Below, piece by piece: positions 56,208 through 63,993 of a DNA stretch of 64,000 nt (its first letter is position 1; the number at the start of each line of letters is the position of its first letter). Under the pieces are notes generated by a model. It was not told the origin of the DNA. It was given only the letters and a program-made list of their open reading frames with translations, and searched no databases. The translations under genes were made by a program, and so were the position numbers. The stretch comes from Acinetobacter terrae (lineage in GTDB: Bacteria; Pseudomonadota; Gammaproteobacteria; Pseudomonadales; Moraxellaceae), in NCBI RefSeq assembly GCF_013004375.1, contig NZ_JABERI010000002.1, positions 1-64,000 on the forward strand. The letters are read 5' to 3'.

Positions 56208-58313
56208 ATGCCAGGCCCACAGGTCAGCCAAGCCAGACAACAGCTCAAAATTATTATCGACGCTTACTTAAGTGCAAGCGATGTCGAGCGCGTGCTTGTG
56301 GCTTGCGATTATGCCGATATTGCACATGATGGGATCACCCGAAAAAGTGGTGAACCTTACATCCTGCATCCTATCGCGGTGAGTAGTATTCTTTCGCATA
56401 TGCGCCTGGATGCAGAAACCCTGATGGCTGCCCTTTTACATGATGTAATTGAAGATACTGACTTCAATAAAGAAGATATTGCTGAAAAATTTGGACGTAC
56501 CGTTGCAGAACTGGTCGATGGCGTCACCAAACTCAGTCATTCCAGTGATAAAGAATATAATAAAGCCGCATCCTTCCGTAAAATCCTGCAAGCCACACTA
56601 CAAGACCCACGTGTCATTATTATTAAACTCGCAGACCGTTATCATAATATGACCACACTGGGTTCATTACGCCCAGATAAACGTCGGCGTATTGCCCAAG
56701 AAACCTTCGATATTTTCGTTCCGATGGCACGTATTGTCGGCATGAATGAGATGGCCGACAATTTAGAACATTTGTGCTATCAAAATCTCGATCTCGATAT
56801 GTTTAATAATGTGCAAGAGGCACTATTTCAAACCAAACCCAAACGCTGTGAATATCAAAGCATTTGGGAAAAAAATCTCACCGAACTGTTGCAGCAGCAT
56901 CAAATTTCAGGTCGTATTAAAAAGAAAAATAACAATATCGAATTACTGCGCCACTTTGTTAAAAATGATATCAATCTACAAGAACTCACGCATAGCCATG
57001 CTTTTGAAATTGTTTTACAAAGCATTGCTGACTGTGACCGTCTGGCAGAAATTCTGCGGGAAAATTTCCAAATTTTACATTATGAAGATCATATTCGCCG
57101 TCCACTTCCAGGCGGCAATCAATCGCTGATGATGCGTTTAAAAGGCGAAAAAACCACTTTATCTCTAACCATTCAAACTGAGCTGATGCGCAAGGCTGCC
57201 CGTTTTGGTGTGGTTCTGGGTGAAAATGCACCACAAGCCTGTCGTTCAGCCATTCAAGCATCAATGCAGAATCTCAATGTCCTGATTGATGGTGCATGTG
57301 CGAAGACTACATTTAGCGACCTGTTAGATTATTTACATCAAGAAAAAATTTGGGTTTATACCCCACATGGCAATTTGCATGAACTCCCTCAAGGGGCAAC
57401 AGCAGTCGATTTTGCTTATTCAGCCAGTCTATTTTTAGGCAACCATGCTGTAGGTGCAAAAGTAAATGGTGAAACCAAGCCACTTTCAACCCCACTGATC
57501 AGTGGACAAGTGGTTGAGATTATTACTGATGTCCTCGCGACACCAAACCCAGACTGGCTCAGTTTTATTAATACCCAAAAAGCACGTCGCGCCTTACAAA
57601 ATATTTTACGCGATCAAGATATTGAAGAGCAGCAACTGGTCGGTCAGCAAGCGCTGAATCGTGCGCTTAAACTGTTTAATCGCTCAGTGAAAGATTTAAC
57701 CGAGGCAGACTGGATCGATATCTTGCAATGGCGACACATCGAATCTAAAGAGCAATTATTTGAACAAGTCGCTGTAGGAGACCTACTTCCGCAATTGGTT
57801 GCCAATCATCTGTTTGCACAAGGTCAAAGTATCGAGACTCAATCTTCAACCCGCCTGATTCAAGGCACTGAAGGTGTGGATGTCAAATATGCGCATTGCT
57901 GCAACCCTGTTCTCGGTGATCCAATTCAAGGACATTTATCGCGTCGTGGATTAATCGTACATCGTGCCCGTTGTCACAACCTTCTACACGAACAACACCA
58001 GCATCCAGAAAATATTATGCCTTTGCAGTGGTCCTCTGAAGATACCGATGATATTAGCTTTACCGCCTATTTAAGCATTGATATGGTGATGAATGATGAA
58101 CAAATTTCCGACCTCATCTACCAATGCCGTAAAGAAAAAACTGGCGTAGAAATGGTGCATAACCATGAAGGGAAAACTTACGTGAATATTGTGGTACATA
58201 ACCGCAAACAAATTGCTCAAATCATTCGTGATTTACGCATGCATTTTGGTTTCCCGCGCATTACCCGTTTAGCCCAACCGATTAATATTACAGAAGCATC
58301 TAAAGCAAGTTAA
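56208..58313 (+). CDS. spoT: SpoT, ppGpp hydrolase with a degenerate synthetase domain
   Basis: 701 residues: HD hydrolase (His 54, His 78 and Asp 79 in ALLHDVIEDT), synthetase-like domain (about 215-345), TGS (about 355-420) and C-terminal zinc-finger/ACT parts (CCNPVLGDPI, then FTAYLSIDMVMND). In the synthetase part the residues needed for catalysis are gone. The D of DLxAxR is His 262 (THSHAFEIV), the Tyr of YQSLH is Asn 304 (GGNQSLMM), and the Glu of EVQIRT is Ser (LSLTIQT). The hydrolase motifs are intact. So it should only degrade (p)ppGpp, as reported for Moraxellaceae SpoT. Synthesis would rest on RelA, not in this window. Confidence 0.96.
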   Translation: MPGPQVSQARQQLKIIIDAYLSASDVERVLVACDYADIAHDGITRKSGEPYILHPIAVSSILSHMRLDAETLMAALLHDVIEDTDFNKEDIAEKFGRTVAELVDGVTKLSHSSDKEYNKAASFRKILQATLQDPRVIIIKLADRYHNMTTLGSLRPDKRRRIAQETFDIFVPMARIVGMNEMADNLEHLCYQNLDLDMFNNVQEALFQTKPKRCEYQSIWEKNLTELLQQHQISGRIKKKNNNIELLRHFVKNDINLQELTHSHAFEIVLQSIADCDRLAEILRENFQILHYEDHIRRPLPGGNQSLMMRLKGEKTTLSLTIQTELMRKAARFGVVLGENAPQACRSAIQASMQNLNVLIDGACAKTTFSDLLDYLHQEKIWVYTPHGNLHELPQGATAVDFAYSASLFLGNHAVGAKVNGETKPLSTPLISGQVVEIITDVLATPNPDWLSFINTQKARRALQNILRDQDIEEQQLVGQQALNRALKLFNRSVKDLTEADWIDILQWRHIESKEQLFEQVAVGDLLPQLVANHLFAQGQSIETQSSTRLIQGTEGVDVKYAHCCNPVLGDPIQGHLSRRGLIVHRARCHNLLHEQHQHPENIMPLQWSSEDTDDISFTAYLSIDMVMNDEQISDLIYQCRKEKTGVEMVHNHEGKTYVNIVVHNRKQIAQIIRDLRMHFGFPRITRLAQPINITEASKAS

Positions 58314-58381
58314 TTCAATCCTATGCAACTTTTTTGAGTGATATACGCTATGATGTATGAAGATGATATAAGGAGAAATCA

Positions 58382-58765
58382 ATGTCCCGCCAAGTAATCC
58401 ATACGGAAAATGCACCAGCAGCAATTGGTACATATTCTCAAGCGATTTTAGTGGAAAATACACTGTATCTTTCAGGTCAAATTGGCTTAGATCCTTACAG
58501 TATGGAATTGGTTGAAGGTATTGAGGCACAAATTCGTCGCGTATTTGATAATTTAAAAGCAGTTTGTGAAGCAGCCGGTGGCTCTTTGGCGGATATCGCA
58601 AAACTGAACATTTTCCTCACCGATCTTTCGCATTTCCAGCTGGTGAACCAGATTATGGGCGAATACTTTGCACAACCCTACCCTGCACGCGCAGCATTAG
58701 GTGTCGCAAGTCTGCCTAAAGATGCTTTAGTGGAAATGGATGGTGTGGTTATTATTAATAAATAA
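58382..58765 (+). CDS. RidA-family enamine/imine deaminase
   Basis: 127 residues. Hydrolyses reactive enamines and imines formed by PLP enzymes (RidA/YjgF family). Conserved [14 protein letters not shown] at the start, the catalytic Arg in [20 protein letters not shown], and Glu near the C-terminus. AAGGAGAAATCA before the ATG is a strong ribosome site. It directly follows spoT (68 bp), an order common in gammaproteobacteria. Confidence 0.95.
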   Translation: MSRQVIHTENAPAAIGTYSQAILVENTLYLSGQIGLDPYSMELVEGIEAQIRRVFDNLKAVCEAAGGSLADIAKLNIFLTDLSHFQLVNQIMGEYFAQPYPARAALGVASLPKDALVEMDGVVIINK

Positions 58766-58790
58766 AATCAAATAGTTAAAAAATTGTCTA

Positions 58791-58818
58791 AAATACCACC
58801 GATCAGGTGGTATTTTTT
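58791..58818 (+). terminator. Terminator of the RidA gene
   Basis: AAATACCACC/GGTGGTATTTTTTT with a 5-base loop. Confidence 0.94.
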
Positions 58819-58864
58819 TATTCAAAAACCCAATGAATAAGAATGATATTTCAAATGAATTTCA

Positions 58865-58894
58865 TTGACAAACGATAATAATTATCAATAATAT
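58865..58894 (+). promoter_or_regulatory. Fur-controlled promoter of bfd
   Basis: Consensus -35 TTGACA (58865-58870) and -10 TAATAT (58889-58894) with 18-bp spacing. Between them lies the dyad GATAATAATTATC (58874-58886), the core of a Fur box. A further dyad AATGAAttTCATT precedes the -35. Repression by Fur-Fe2+ is expected, with induction under iron limitation. Confidence 0.85.
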
Positions 58895-58929
58895 TACTTA
58901 TCCTATTTCACTATTGTGGCTAGTTGAAA

Positions 58930-59124
58930 ATGTACGTTTGTTTATGCCGTGGTATTACCGATCAAGATATTAAAGATGCCGTAGCAAATGGCGCTGAAAG
59001 CTATCGCGAAATCCGCGACTTACTTGATTTGGGTACCTGCTGTGGCCGCTGTGCGCCAGAAGCGCGCGCCATCATTAGCGAAGAACTTTCAGAAATCGCT
59101 GCCCGCATATCAATAGCGGCTTAA
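58930..59124 (+). CDS. bfd: Bacterioferritin-associated ferredoxin
   Basis: 64-residue [2Fe-2S] protein that donates electrons to bacterioferritin to release stored iron. Cluster ligands are Cys 4 and Cys 6 (YVCLCRG) and the pair in TCCGRCAPEA. The frame opens at TTG 58924, but ATG 58930 gives the family start. The Fur-box promoter fits iron mobilisation in starvation. bfr follows 259 bp later, separated by a terminator, allowing opposite regulation. Confidence 0.95.
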   Translation: MYVCLCRGITDQDIKDAVANGAESYREIRDLLDLGTCCGRCAPEARAIISEELSEIAARISIAA

Positions 59125-59176
59125 ATTCTATAGCCATAATAATTAAAGTTTAATGGTCGAAAGATCATCTTCCTCC

Positions 59177-59205
59177 CCCGCTTATGACTCTAAGCGGGTT
59201 TTTCT
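59177..59205 (+). terminator. Terminator of bfd
   Basis: CCCGCTTA/TAAGCGGG, 6-base loop, then TTTTTCTT. Confidence 0.9.
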
Positions 59206-59383
59206 TATCTATTATTTAATTTAACCTTTAGTCGTTTTGAGTCCGATTTTCATTTGCCGTTCAATAAATTACTCGCCATTATTTTCCGAGTTGTTTAAGA
59301 TGGTTGTCTAAGATAATTGAAATAATAATTTTTTGATTGCCTGACACATGGTTAAGGCAAAAATTGTTGATGGAGAACTTACA

Positions 59384-59848
59384 ATGAAAGGCAATCGTGA
59401 TGTGATTAATCAGTTAAATCAGGTGCTTTATCACCAGTTGACTGCCATTAACCAATATTTTCTTCATTCGCGCATGTTTAATCACTGGGGAATTGAGAAA
59501 CTCGGTTCTGCAGAATACAAAGAATCCATTCGCCAAATGAAAGATGCAGATAAAATCATTGAACGTATTTTATTTCTCGAAGGTCTGCCTAATCTGCAAA
59601 ATTTAGGCAAGTTGTACATTGGTCAGCATACTGTTGAAGTACTGAATTGTGATGTGCGCAAAGTAAACGAAAATATTGAAGTGATACAAAAAGCTGTCAG
59701 CTTAGCTGAGCAGGAAATGGATTATGTGACCCGTGATCTTGTACAGGAAATTCTAGAAAAAGAAGAAGACTATTTGGACTGGACCACGACTCAACTTGAT
59801 CTTGTGGAAAAAGTCGGTATCGAAAATTACATTCAAAGCCAAATCTAA
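59384..59848 (+). CDS. bfr: Bacterioferritin subunit lacking most ferroxidase ligands
   Basis: 154 residues starting MKGNRDVINQLNQVL. Haem ligand Met 52 is present. Compared with E. coli Bfr, ligands of the di-iron ferroxidase centre are replaced: Glu18 to Gln, Glu51 to Gln, His54 to Asp, Glu94 to Val and His130 to Tyr; only Glu127 remains. This is the haem-binding, ferroxidase-poor subunit type (the alpha type of Pseudomonas putida, BfrA of Neisseria), expected to co-assemble with a catalytic subunit encoded elsewhere. The ATG at 59384 has TGGAG 9 bases upstream; the frame extends 12 codons further but without a ribosome site. Confidence 0.94.
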   Translation: MKGNRDVINQLNQVLYHQLTAINQYFLHSRMFNHWGIEKLGSAEYKESIRQMKDADKIIERILFLEGLPNLQNLGKLYIGQHTVEVLNCDVRKVNENIEVIQKAVSLAEQEMDYVTRDLVQEILEKEEDYLDWTTTQLDLVEKVGIENYIQSQI

Positions 59849-59856
59849 CTCTCTAT

Positions 59857-59886
59857 AAAAAAGCCAGTTAATCAACTGGCTTTTTT
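59857..59886. terminator. Bidirectional terminator between bfr and pglL
   Basis: AAAAAAGCCAGTT/AACTGGCTTTTTT with an AATC loop between convergent genes. Confidence 0.95.
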
Positions 59887-59897
59887 AGTTTCAAGCC

Positions 59898-61535
59898 TTA
59901 CTTCTCAGAAACCGGTTGTGCCAATGAAGCATAATCCATGTCTACTTTACGTAATATTTTCAACAACCACAGTTGATGTTTGGCTTCTTGCTCATAGCCA
60001 TTAAAAGCCAGAACTTTGGCATATTTAATCAGATCATATTTGGTCGGATAATTCAGTACCATTTCCCGAATATCTTCTAATTGTTCTGCATTCACTTCAC
60101 TATATGGATTCATCCGAATCCACTCAATACGCCGGTTAAACTCTTCTAATAGATAAATTTGATCTTGATTGGTGATTTTCTCAGGCATTTGCTCATAACG
60201 CATTGATTGATTCAGTTTTGGCACCATCACCGAATAATCTCTGACAATTAAAATCAGTAATACTAAAGAAACCGCATACCCTACCCGCATATAGTTGGGT
60301 GAAAGTGTAATGGTTTTAATATTAGCTTGCTGAGATTGAACCAGCCCAATAATAAAACCAAATGGTAACAAGAAATACGCATAGTACTGAGGGAATTCCA
60401 GCATTGAATGAATCAACACCGCCCCGATCATTAAAATACCAATCACAGATTCAACCGAATTGACATGCTTATTCAGTTGATAGCCCCAATAGCCAAAATA
60501 GGCCAGAAATGGAAGCCCAATAAGTAAGCCATTCCAAAGCACAAAATCCAGAATAAAATTATGTGCACTACGAACCCATACCGGTCCCTGAAAATGCTCA
60601 CTGACCAGCGTATAAGCGACACTAGTCTGGTTCCAGCCATACCCAAACCATGGACGGTCGATAATGGCATGCAGCATTTGGTTCCAAATGGCTAGACGAG
60701 ACATATCTCCTGTTGCGCGCGCAATTACATCTTTAGTCTGAGCAATATTTGCATCGGTGATTTGCCCAATTAACTGAGTAACAGCAGGCAATATAAAAAT
60801 GAAGCCAATGAACAATCCAAACCAAGCTAAAGCGTAATACCATTTTAAGCAGATAAAACCTTTATATTGTTGATAAGCTCCATAAATCAAAATACAGCAA
60901 CACGCCACCCATGAAGTTCTAGACTGACTTAATGCCAAAGCCAATAACATAATTAAAGAACACAGACAGGTTATCCAGATTTTTAATTTCTGTTTTTCAT
61001 ATAAATACAGACAGCCTAGTAATGACATAACAAAGAAGGTTGCCATATTGTTGGGTTGAGCAAAATTTGCATAGGGACGAACCGCATTTTGCATATTCAC
61101 CATACCGGGAATATAAGCATCCAGTGTTAACCACTGGCAAATGGCAATAATTCCGGTCAATGTTCCCGTCATTAAAAATACATAGCTTAGTCCAGTAAAA
61201 ACATCTTCACGATCTATTTTTTCTACCGACAAGTTATAACCAATGACGATGCTCAGCCAAAATCCAAAGACAAATAGCGTACTGGTCAAAGTTTTATCAA
61301 AGAAAAATAATTCACCAGCTAAGTATTGAATTAACGGAATAATTGCCAAAAACAATAAAGGCAAACTTAATACAGGCAGTTTAATTTTGTCTTTTAAATA
61401 AATTGCAGCTAAGGCAAAAAGGGATAAAAAGGCAAACAGCTCGCCTGTATAAGTGACCCAAGGGCGGTAATGGATAGGGAGGAGCCAACCAAGAGATATA
61501 AAAACAGCCGCAATAAGCAATAAGAAAAATTTCAT
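59898..61535 (-). CDS. pglL: PglL-type O-oligosaccharyltransferase (Wzy_C/WaaL family)
   Basis: 545 residues, about twelve membrane helices with a periplasmic loop carrying RSAHNFILDFVLWNG, the conserved His of Wzy_C/WaaL/PglL ligases, near residue 320. The C-terminal 130 residues are soluble. Family members transfer lipid-linked glycan to Ser/Thr of pilins and other proteins. In Acinetobacter such genes lie beside pilA or comP. Pilin-specific TfpO needs a C-terminal Ser; the pilin body nearby ends SCRG, so a PglL/PglL-ComP-like use of an internal site fits better. Acts in the inner membrane on periplasmic substrates. Confidence 0.85.
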   Translation of the reverse strand: MKFFLLLIAAVFISLGWLLPIHYRPWVTYTGELFAFLSLFALAAIYLKDKIKLPVLSLPLLFLAIIPLIQYLAGELFFFDKTLTSTLFVFGFWLSIVIGYNLSVEKIDREDVFTGLSYVFLMTGTLTGIIAICQWLTLDAYIPGMVNMQNAVRPYANFAQPNNMATFFVMSLLGCLYLYEKQKLKIWITCLCSLIMLLALALSQSRTSWVACCCILIYGAYQQYKGFICLKWYYALAWFGLFIGFIFILPAVTQLIGQITDANIAQTKDVIARATGDMSRLAIWNQMLHAIIDRPWFGYGWNQTSVAYTLVSEHFQGPVWVRSAHNFILDFVLWNGLLIGLPFLAYFGYWGYQLNKHVNSVESVIGILMIGAVLIHSMLEFPQYYAYFLLPFGFIIGLVQSQQANIKTITLSPNYMRVGYAVSLVLLILIVRDYSVMVPKLNQSMRYEQMPEKITNQDQIYLLEEFNRRIEWIRMNPYSEVNAEQLEDIREMVLNYPTKYDLIKYAKVLAFNGYEQEAKHQLWLLKILRKVDMDYASLAQPVSEK

Positions 61536-61574
61536 GAATAAATCAGTGAAAATAGAATGGGCATATGATAATAA

Positions 61575-61603
61575 AAAAGCAGATTAAAAGGTAATCTGCT
61601 TTT
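61575..61603 (-). terminator. Terminator of tfpZ
   Basis: AAAAGCAGATTA/TAATCTGCTTTT with a 5-base loop between tfpZ and pglL. Confidence 0.85.
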
Positions 61604-61621
61604 AAAATGATTCTGAATGAA

Positions 61622-62353
61622 TTAGTGCCAAGGTCTTAAATCAACAATTCCTACCACATCACCCTTATGATCTACAAGTACAGTCATGTCTGCAGCATTT
61701 GCTTTCATTGGTAAGAATGCGGTTGCTGGTGGATATTTTGCCAAGATTTTTTCTACATCGGTTTCGTCATTGTACTTCTTTAATAATTCAATTTTTTGTG
61801 CCCGTTGTTGCATTTGTTTTTTTGCTTGAACAAAATCAACATAACGTTCTGGACGTTGTGCAAGAGAAATACCACTCAAAACTTCTGCAAACATATCATC
61901 ATTACGTTGATTAACATTTTTTGCGAAATTGACAGCTACATATTTTGGCTTAAACCACGATACATGTTGAAATGCAGGTTGGGCTTGTTTCAGGTTATCC
62001 TGAATAATGTCATTTTTTCGCACTAGCTCAAAACGGTCAACGTTATAAACTAACCATGCTGGGCGACCTTGTTCGATACTATAAATGCCGTAGCAAAGTG
62101 CTGCAATTTGAATCGCAATAATAACGGTTAAATCAAATTTAAGCGTTTTTTTGCCTTCTTTATAAACCAATAGACCTAACACTGGCCCAATAATCACATC
62201 GACAGTCAGCATCATGAGAAATATTTGCGTCACTCCCACGGCTTTGGCGAGTGGTGAGGAATACCAAATAAAAAATACCAGTCCAATCACCAATAAGGAG
62301 ATAAAGATGGAAATGGATAAATGGCTGAAGAAAAATTTTAGGCGTTTTGACAT
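61622..62353 (-). CDS. tfpZ: TfpX/TfpZ-family type IV pilin accessory protein
   Basis: 243 residues: three or four membrane helices in the first 115 residues (about 10-32, 38-65, 75-95), then a periplasmic part ending ADMTVLVDHKGDVVGIVDLR. YSSPLAKAVGVTQIFLMMLTVDVIIGPVLGLLVY is typical of the accessory genes that sit beside pilin alleles in Pseudomonas aeruginosa groups IV and V, where they tune surface piliation. Here it lies between a pilin body and a glycosyltransferase, the same idea of an allele-linked cassette. Confidence 0.85.
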   Translation of the reverse strand: MSKRLKFFFSHLSISIFISLLVIGLVFFIWYSSPLAKAVGVTQIFLMMLTVDVIIGPVLGLLVYKEGKKTLKFDLTVIIAIQIAALCYGIYSIEQGRPAWLVYNVDRFELVRKNDIIQDNLKQAQPAFQHVSWFKPKYVAVNFAKNVNQRNDDMFAEVLSGISLAQRPERYVDFVQAKKQMQQRAQKIELLKKYNDETDVEKILAKYPPATAFLPMKANAADMTVLVDHKGDVVGIVDLRPWH

Positions 62354-62379
62354 TTTTTATATCTACTTCTAATAAATTT

Positions 62380-62742
62380 CTATTCACAAAAAATTAAAGA
62401 CTCTTTAATAGAAAATATTTCTATTTGATTCAATAATTCTTTCTGCTCTTCTACTGTTAAAATCTTTTCAGCCGTTTCGTTTATAATTTCGACTATAGTT
62501 AATTCAGTATTCTTTAATTTTCGCTGAATACTTACCTGATATTTAATTCTTAGCGCATCAAAGCTCTCGCACTCAAAAGGTATATCCAGCGAAACTTCTT
62601 TTACGAAATCATATCTTGATGGAGCTATATTCTCATCTTTTAGGATTTTCCAATTTTCTACAACAATAGCCCCATTCTTATTTTTAAATTTTAACTGTAT
62701 GGATTGCTCATAAATTTCATTAATACCATTGTGTATAGACAT
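62380..62742 (-). CDS. Small protein of unknown function in the pilin cassette
   Basis: 120 residues, soluble and not recognised. Rich in Glu, Lys and Ile, with beta-like VVENWKILKDENIAP and VSIQRKLKNTELTIVEI segments and a helical C-terminus. AT-rich compared with tfpZ. It starts after the pilin terminator and ends 26 bp before the tfpZ start, so is probably co-transcribed with tfpZ. Position suggests a pilin-allele-specific role; that is a guess. Confidence 0.55.
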   Translation of the reverse strand: MSIHNGINEIYEQSIQLKFKNKNGAIVVENWKILKDENIAPSRYDFVKEVSLDIPFECESFDALRIKYQVSIQRKLKNTELTIVEIINETAEKILTVEEQKELLNQIEIFSIKESLIFCE

Positions 62743-62776
62743 TCAAATTTATCTCATTTGTTTTAAAAAGTTAAAT

Positions 62777-62804
62777 AAAAAAGACTGGCTCACCAGTCTT
62801 TTTT
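62777..62804 (-). terminator. Terminator after the pilin body
   Basis: AAAAAAGACTGG/CCAGTCTTTTTT with a CTCA loop, 14 bases after the pilin stop. A major-pilin-type strong terminator before the accessory genes. Confidence 0.95.
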
Positions 62805-62817
62805 ATTTAACTTATTA

Positions 62818-63291
62818 TTAACCGCGACAACTTGCTGGCAAGAATTTAACTGGCATTTCTTTACCAGTTTCAGCTGATGGACCACATACCCAACTATTTA
62901 CTGAGGTATTAAGTGTAGCCTTTGTTAAGGCTGCACTAGCACCCATTGGTGTCATAGTAATCGCTTTACTTGCTGCCCCTTTTAGATCAGATGCACTGGT
63001 AGCTGTAACTGTGATTACACCATCTTCATCAGTAGTTACACTTGCTACATATTTAGTCCCTGGAGCTGAGTTTGCATCACCAGTAACACCAATCTCACAG
63101 CCAAAACCGTTTTCGTCTGGTAATACTGCAGCAGTTTGATAAGCTTCAGTTACTGCTGTACGACAAGTAGAGCCAGCTAAAACAATCTCAGATACTTTTG
63201 CACGAACTGTGTAATCTTGGTAAGCAGGTAGTGCAACAGCAGCCAAAATTCCGATAATCGCGATCACGATCATTAATGAAAACCATTCCAT
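62818..63291 (-). pseudogene. Major-pilin-like gene (PilA/ComP type) lacking leader and processing site
   Basis: 157 codons from the first ATG: MEWFSLMIVIAIIGILAAV, then ALPAYQDYTVRAKVSEI, a normal pilin body with Cys pairs in GSTCRTAV/GFGCEIG and SWVCGPS/PASCRG. A working prepilin would have a Lys-rich leader and GFTLIELMIVIAIIG. Here leader, Gly-1, Phe+1 and Glu5 are absent; sequence identity to a pilin begins at the Leu-Met of LMIVIA. A TGA lies two codons before the ATG in frame, and no ribosome site precedes it. The rest of the gene is intact, with a strong terminator, so the coding body looks maintained: a silent cassette or a recently broken gene. Confidence 0.85.
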
Positions 63292-63301
63292 AAGTCACTT
63301 T

Positions 63302-63407
63302 ATATGGACATGAATCAAACCATTGAAATATCTTATTTTTCTTAATTTTTCATTTTGTCCATATGGATATTGTTTTAAATAGACAAGTTTTTCCAATTTG
63401 TCCATAT
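63302..63407. repeat. Three copies of a TGTCCATAT motif next to the pilin junction
   Basis: ATATGGACA at 63302-63310 (inverted), TGTCCATAT at 63356-63364 and again at 63399-63407. The last two share a longer T-rich flank (TTTTTC, then ATTTTGTCCATAT-like). They lie in AT-rich DNA within 120 bp of the broken pilin 5' end. Repeated short motifs of this kind are typical of recombinase or transposase binding sites, but could also bind a regulator. Confidence 0.55.
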
Positions 63408-63513
63408 TAGAAAATGGCTTTTACTCAGTGCGGTAGGACGAATTTTGATAAAGACTGGTTGTGAGATATTTTAAAATTTTGTTAAGCTAAAAACCGGATA
63501 AAAAAATCCAGAC

Positions 63514-63684
63514 TCATTTATAAGCCAACTTCTGTATTTCTTCTTTATGTTGACAGATCACATGTCTTGCATGATGCAGAACGCTACATCGAGTCACTTC
63601 ATCATAGCTAAATTGCATAGGCAAAACTTTTACAGCTGGACGAGGTATTCGTTCGGTTACTTTGAAGTCTTTTAGTTGTTTCAT
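63514..63684 (-). CDS. Small basic protein, 56 residues, unknown
   Basis: The frame from the ATG ending at 63684 to a TGA at 63514 encodes a His-, Lys- and Arg-rich protein starting MKQLKDFKVTERIPRP and ending EEIQKLAYK, with two Cys (TRCSVLHH, VICQHKEE). A strong GAGGG lies 9 bases before the ATG, which argues for a real gene. Not recognised. The middle (YDEVTRCSVLHHARHVICQH) could form a His/Cys-bearing helix. It sits between a headless pilin and a sigma-54 promoter, where a recombination or pilus regulator would be plausible but unproven. Confidence 0.6.
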   Translation of the reverse strand: MKQLKDFKVTERIPRPAVKVLPMQFSYDEVTRCSVLHHARHVICQHKEEIQKLAYK

Positions 63685-63825
63685 TCTATTATTCCCTCAT
63701 GGATAAAATCTTCAGCATAGAACAGCATTCTTATTTTCAGATTGCTTTCATCTGCACACAAGGAACCATCACGAAACCAATATAGTTATCTGCTTACGTA
63801 ACTGCTAATAATTTAGCTTTTATAG

Positions 63826-63993
63826 TGACAAGCTACTTAAGATATGACATCTCACAAAACCCCAAAAACTGACATTTTTTGTCATTTTATTACATAACTT
63901 TACTTTACTGATTTTTAAAATTTTCAATCTCTTAAACAATGTATTGATTTGACATGTAATTATTGGATAATATGCTTTGGCACACTTTGTGCA
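63826..63993 (+). promoter_or_regulatory. Sigma-54 promoter with upstream TGACA/TGTCA motifs, reading out of the window
   Basis: TTGGCACACTTTGTGCA at 63977-63993 has GG and GC exactly ten bases apart and matches the -24/-12 consensus (TTGGCAC, then TTGCA with one mismatch). Upstream are five TGACA/TGTCA motifs (63826, 63845, 63870, 63880 and 63950), like the TGTC-type sites of the pilus activator PilR. In Pseudomonas and Acinetobacter pilA is driven by this combination, so a pilin gene just right of the window on the plus strand is expected. Confidence 0.7.

Noticed and set aside
63752..63772. Second, leftward sigma-54-like site (GG-N10-GC)
   Set aside because: TGGTTC...GTGCAG has the GG/GC spacing but too many mismatches around it; could drive the 56-codon gene but not supported.
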